A stretch of 64,000 bases of DNA from positions 124,001-188,000 of the forward strand of contig CAJMQN010000003.1 in assembly GCA_905215695.1 (NCBI GenBank). The letters are read 5' to 3'. The stretch comes from an uncultured bacterium. GTDB taxonomy: Bacteria > Bacillota > Clostridia > Christensenellales > HGM11417. The notes beneath the pieces were generated by a model, which was given only the letters and a program-made list of their open reading frames with translations, was not told the origin of the DNA and searched no databases. Below, in pieces: positions 62,964-64,000 of the stretch (its first letter is position 1; every line of letters starts with the position of its first letter). Made by a program: the position numbers and the translations under genes.

Positions 62964-64000
62964 CTATTCGAGTTCGAATGCGCCGGTATAGAGCTGATAA
63001 TATCTGCCCTTCTTTGCGATGAGGGAATCGTGGCTGCCCCGCTCGATGACGCGCCCGTGGTCGAGCACCATAATCGCGTCCGAATTGCGTACGGTGGAGA
63101 GCCTGTGCGCGATGACGAAGACGGTGCGCCCCTTCATGAGCGAATCCATGCCCCTCTGAACGATCGCCTCGGTACGGGTATCGATAGAGGATGTCGCCTC
63201 GTCGAGAATCATGACCGGGGGGTCTGCGACCGCGGCGCGGGCAATGGAGATGAGCTGCCGCTGTCCCTGCGAGAGATTTGCGCCGTTTCCCGTGAGCATG
63301 GTCTCGTACCCGTCGGGAAGCCGCCGGATAAAGTCGTCCGCGCCCGCGAGCTTTGCCGCCGCCTCGATTTCCGCGTCGGTGGCGTCCAGCCGACCGAATC
63401 GGATATTCTCCCGCACCGTCCCGGTAAAGAGGTTGACGTCCTGCAAAACGACCCCGAGCGAACGCCGAAGGTCGTTCTTTTTCATCTTGTTGATATTGAT
63501 TCCGTCGTACCGGATTTTGCCGTCCGCAATGTCGTAGAACCGATTGATCAGGTTTGTAATGGTGGTCTTGCCCGCGCCCGTCGCGCCCACGAACGCGATC
63601 TTCTGCCCGGGCTCGGCGTACAGCGAAACGTCGTGCAGAACGGTCTTTTCGGGCACGTATCCGAAATCGACGTCGAACATACGCACGTCCCCGGTGAGGC
63701 GGGTATAGGTGAGCGTGCCGTCCGAATGCGGATGTTTCCACGCCCAAATGCCCGTGCGTTCGGCGCACTCGGAAATCTCTCCGTTCTCTCCGACCTTGGC
63801 GTTGACGAGTGTGACGTATCCGTCGTCAACCTCGGGCGATTCGTCCATGAGGGCGAAGATACGTTCCGCGCCCGCCATCGCCATGACGATGTAGTTGAGC
63901 TGCTGCGAAACCTGTCCGACCTGCTGTGAAAAACTCCTCGAGAGCTGCAAAAAGGCGATAATCGCGCCGATGGTAATGGCGCTGATTCCGTTCAGCGCAA
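62964..64000 (-). CDS. ABC exporter, fused permease-ATPase (partial)
   Basis: The C-terminal about 345 residues of an MsbA/LmrA-type exporter; the N-terminus lies beyond the window. A last helix (ALNGISAITIGAIIAFLQLSRSFS) leads to the nucleotide-binding domain: Walker A GATGAGKTT, Q loop VLQDVNLFTGTVRENI, signature LSQGQRQ, Walker B PVMILDEATSSID and the His of VIAHRLSTV. About 40 residues (ECAERTGIWAWKHPHSDGTLTYTR) are inserted early in the ATPase domain, a feature of one clostridial subgroup. These exporters usually come in pairs as heterodimers. The gene ends in TAG. Confidence 0.93.
   Translation of the reverse strand, partial: ALNGISAITIGAIIAFLQLSRSFSQQVGQVSQQLNYIVMAMAGAERIFALMDESPEVDDGYVTLVNAKVGENGEISECAERTGIWAWKHPHSDGTLTYTRLTGDVRMFDVDFGYVPEKTVLHDVSLYAEPGQKIAFVGATGAGKTTITNLINRFYDIADGKIRYDGININKMKKNDLRRSLGVVLQDVNLFTGTVRENIRFGRLDATDAEIEAAAKLAGADDFIRRLPDGYETMLTGNGANLSQGQRQLISIARAAVADPPVMILDEATSSIDTRTEAIVQRGMDSLMKGRTVFVIAHRLSTVRNSDAIMVLDHGRVIERGSHDSLIAKKGRYYQLYTGAFELE

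Overview
The window reads as chromosome from an anaerobic, spore-forming Clostridia-type Firmicute, probably from a gut or similar plant-glycan-rich habitat. The evidence is spoIVA behind a sigma-E-like promoter, a BclA/BclB-like collagen-repeat protein, a large SRP RNA with an Alu-type domain, canonical TTGACA-17-TATAAT promoters, a Rex box at an iron alcohol dehydrogenase, a BirA box at bioY, feoAAB iron(II) uptake, and an ABC sugar importer without its own ATPase. I cannot assign a genus from the sequence alone.

Layout. 0-10 kb: a split substrate-binding/GGDEF gene, a short-chain dehydrogenase divergent from a TetR regulator, Fe-ADH, tcdA, a GNAT acetyltransferase, thyA-folA-amidohydrolase and a cyclophilin-like lipoprotein. 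10-17.7 kb: core genes bioY, DUF512 radical SAM, der, plsY, an EamA exporter (where gpsA often sits), spoIVA, rdgB and a YfcE-type phosphoesterase. 17.8-18.5 kb: seven tRNA genes. 18.6-20.5 kb: a tyrosine integrase and an Xre repressor, the left arm of an integrated element that stops abruptly at a headless surface-protein gene.

20.5-50 kb is an accessory carbohydrate island: GH13, a sensory-rhodopsin-transducer-like protein, and an AraC-controlled cytoplasmic operon (DUF4838, an unrecognised TIM-barrel protein, two amidohydrolases, a fucose/arabinose isomerase-like protein, a URO-D-like protein). Then comes a decayed ACP / adenylating ligase / BtrH-like acyltransferase cluster beside the collagen-like gene. 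A second AraC-controlled operon follows: ABC importer, a three-repeat lipoprotein, a TIM-barrel lipoprotein, GH4 and a GH78-like enzyme.

50-64 kb: a LysR / DUF4037 / TPR operon, a TasA-like / SipW-like / unknown exported operon, feoAAB, ychF, a probable SOS-controlled pair (radical SAM TIGR03916 type plus TIGR03915 type), a small unknown ORF, the SRP RNA and an ABC exporter cut by the window edge.

Cross-cutting observations: (1) five genes have a sigma-70-type -10 box ending 6-7 nt before the ATG and no Shine-Dalgarno, so they are probably leaderless. (2) Five genes are broken: an in-frame TAG, an in-frame TAA, two +1 homopolymer shifts and one 5' truncation; three of these lie within about 2.2 kb. 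(3) Regulator sites for Rex, BirA, a DtxR-like factor, LexA/DinR and sigma-E can be read by eye.
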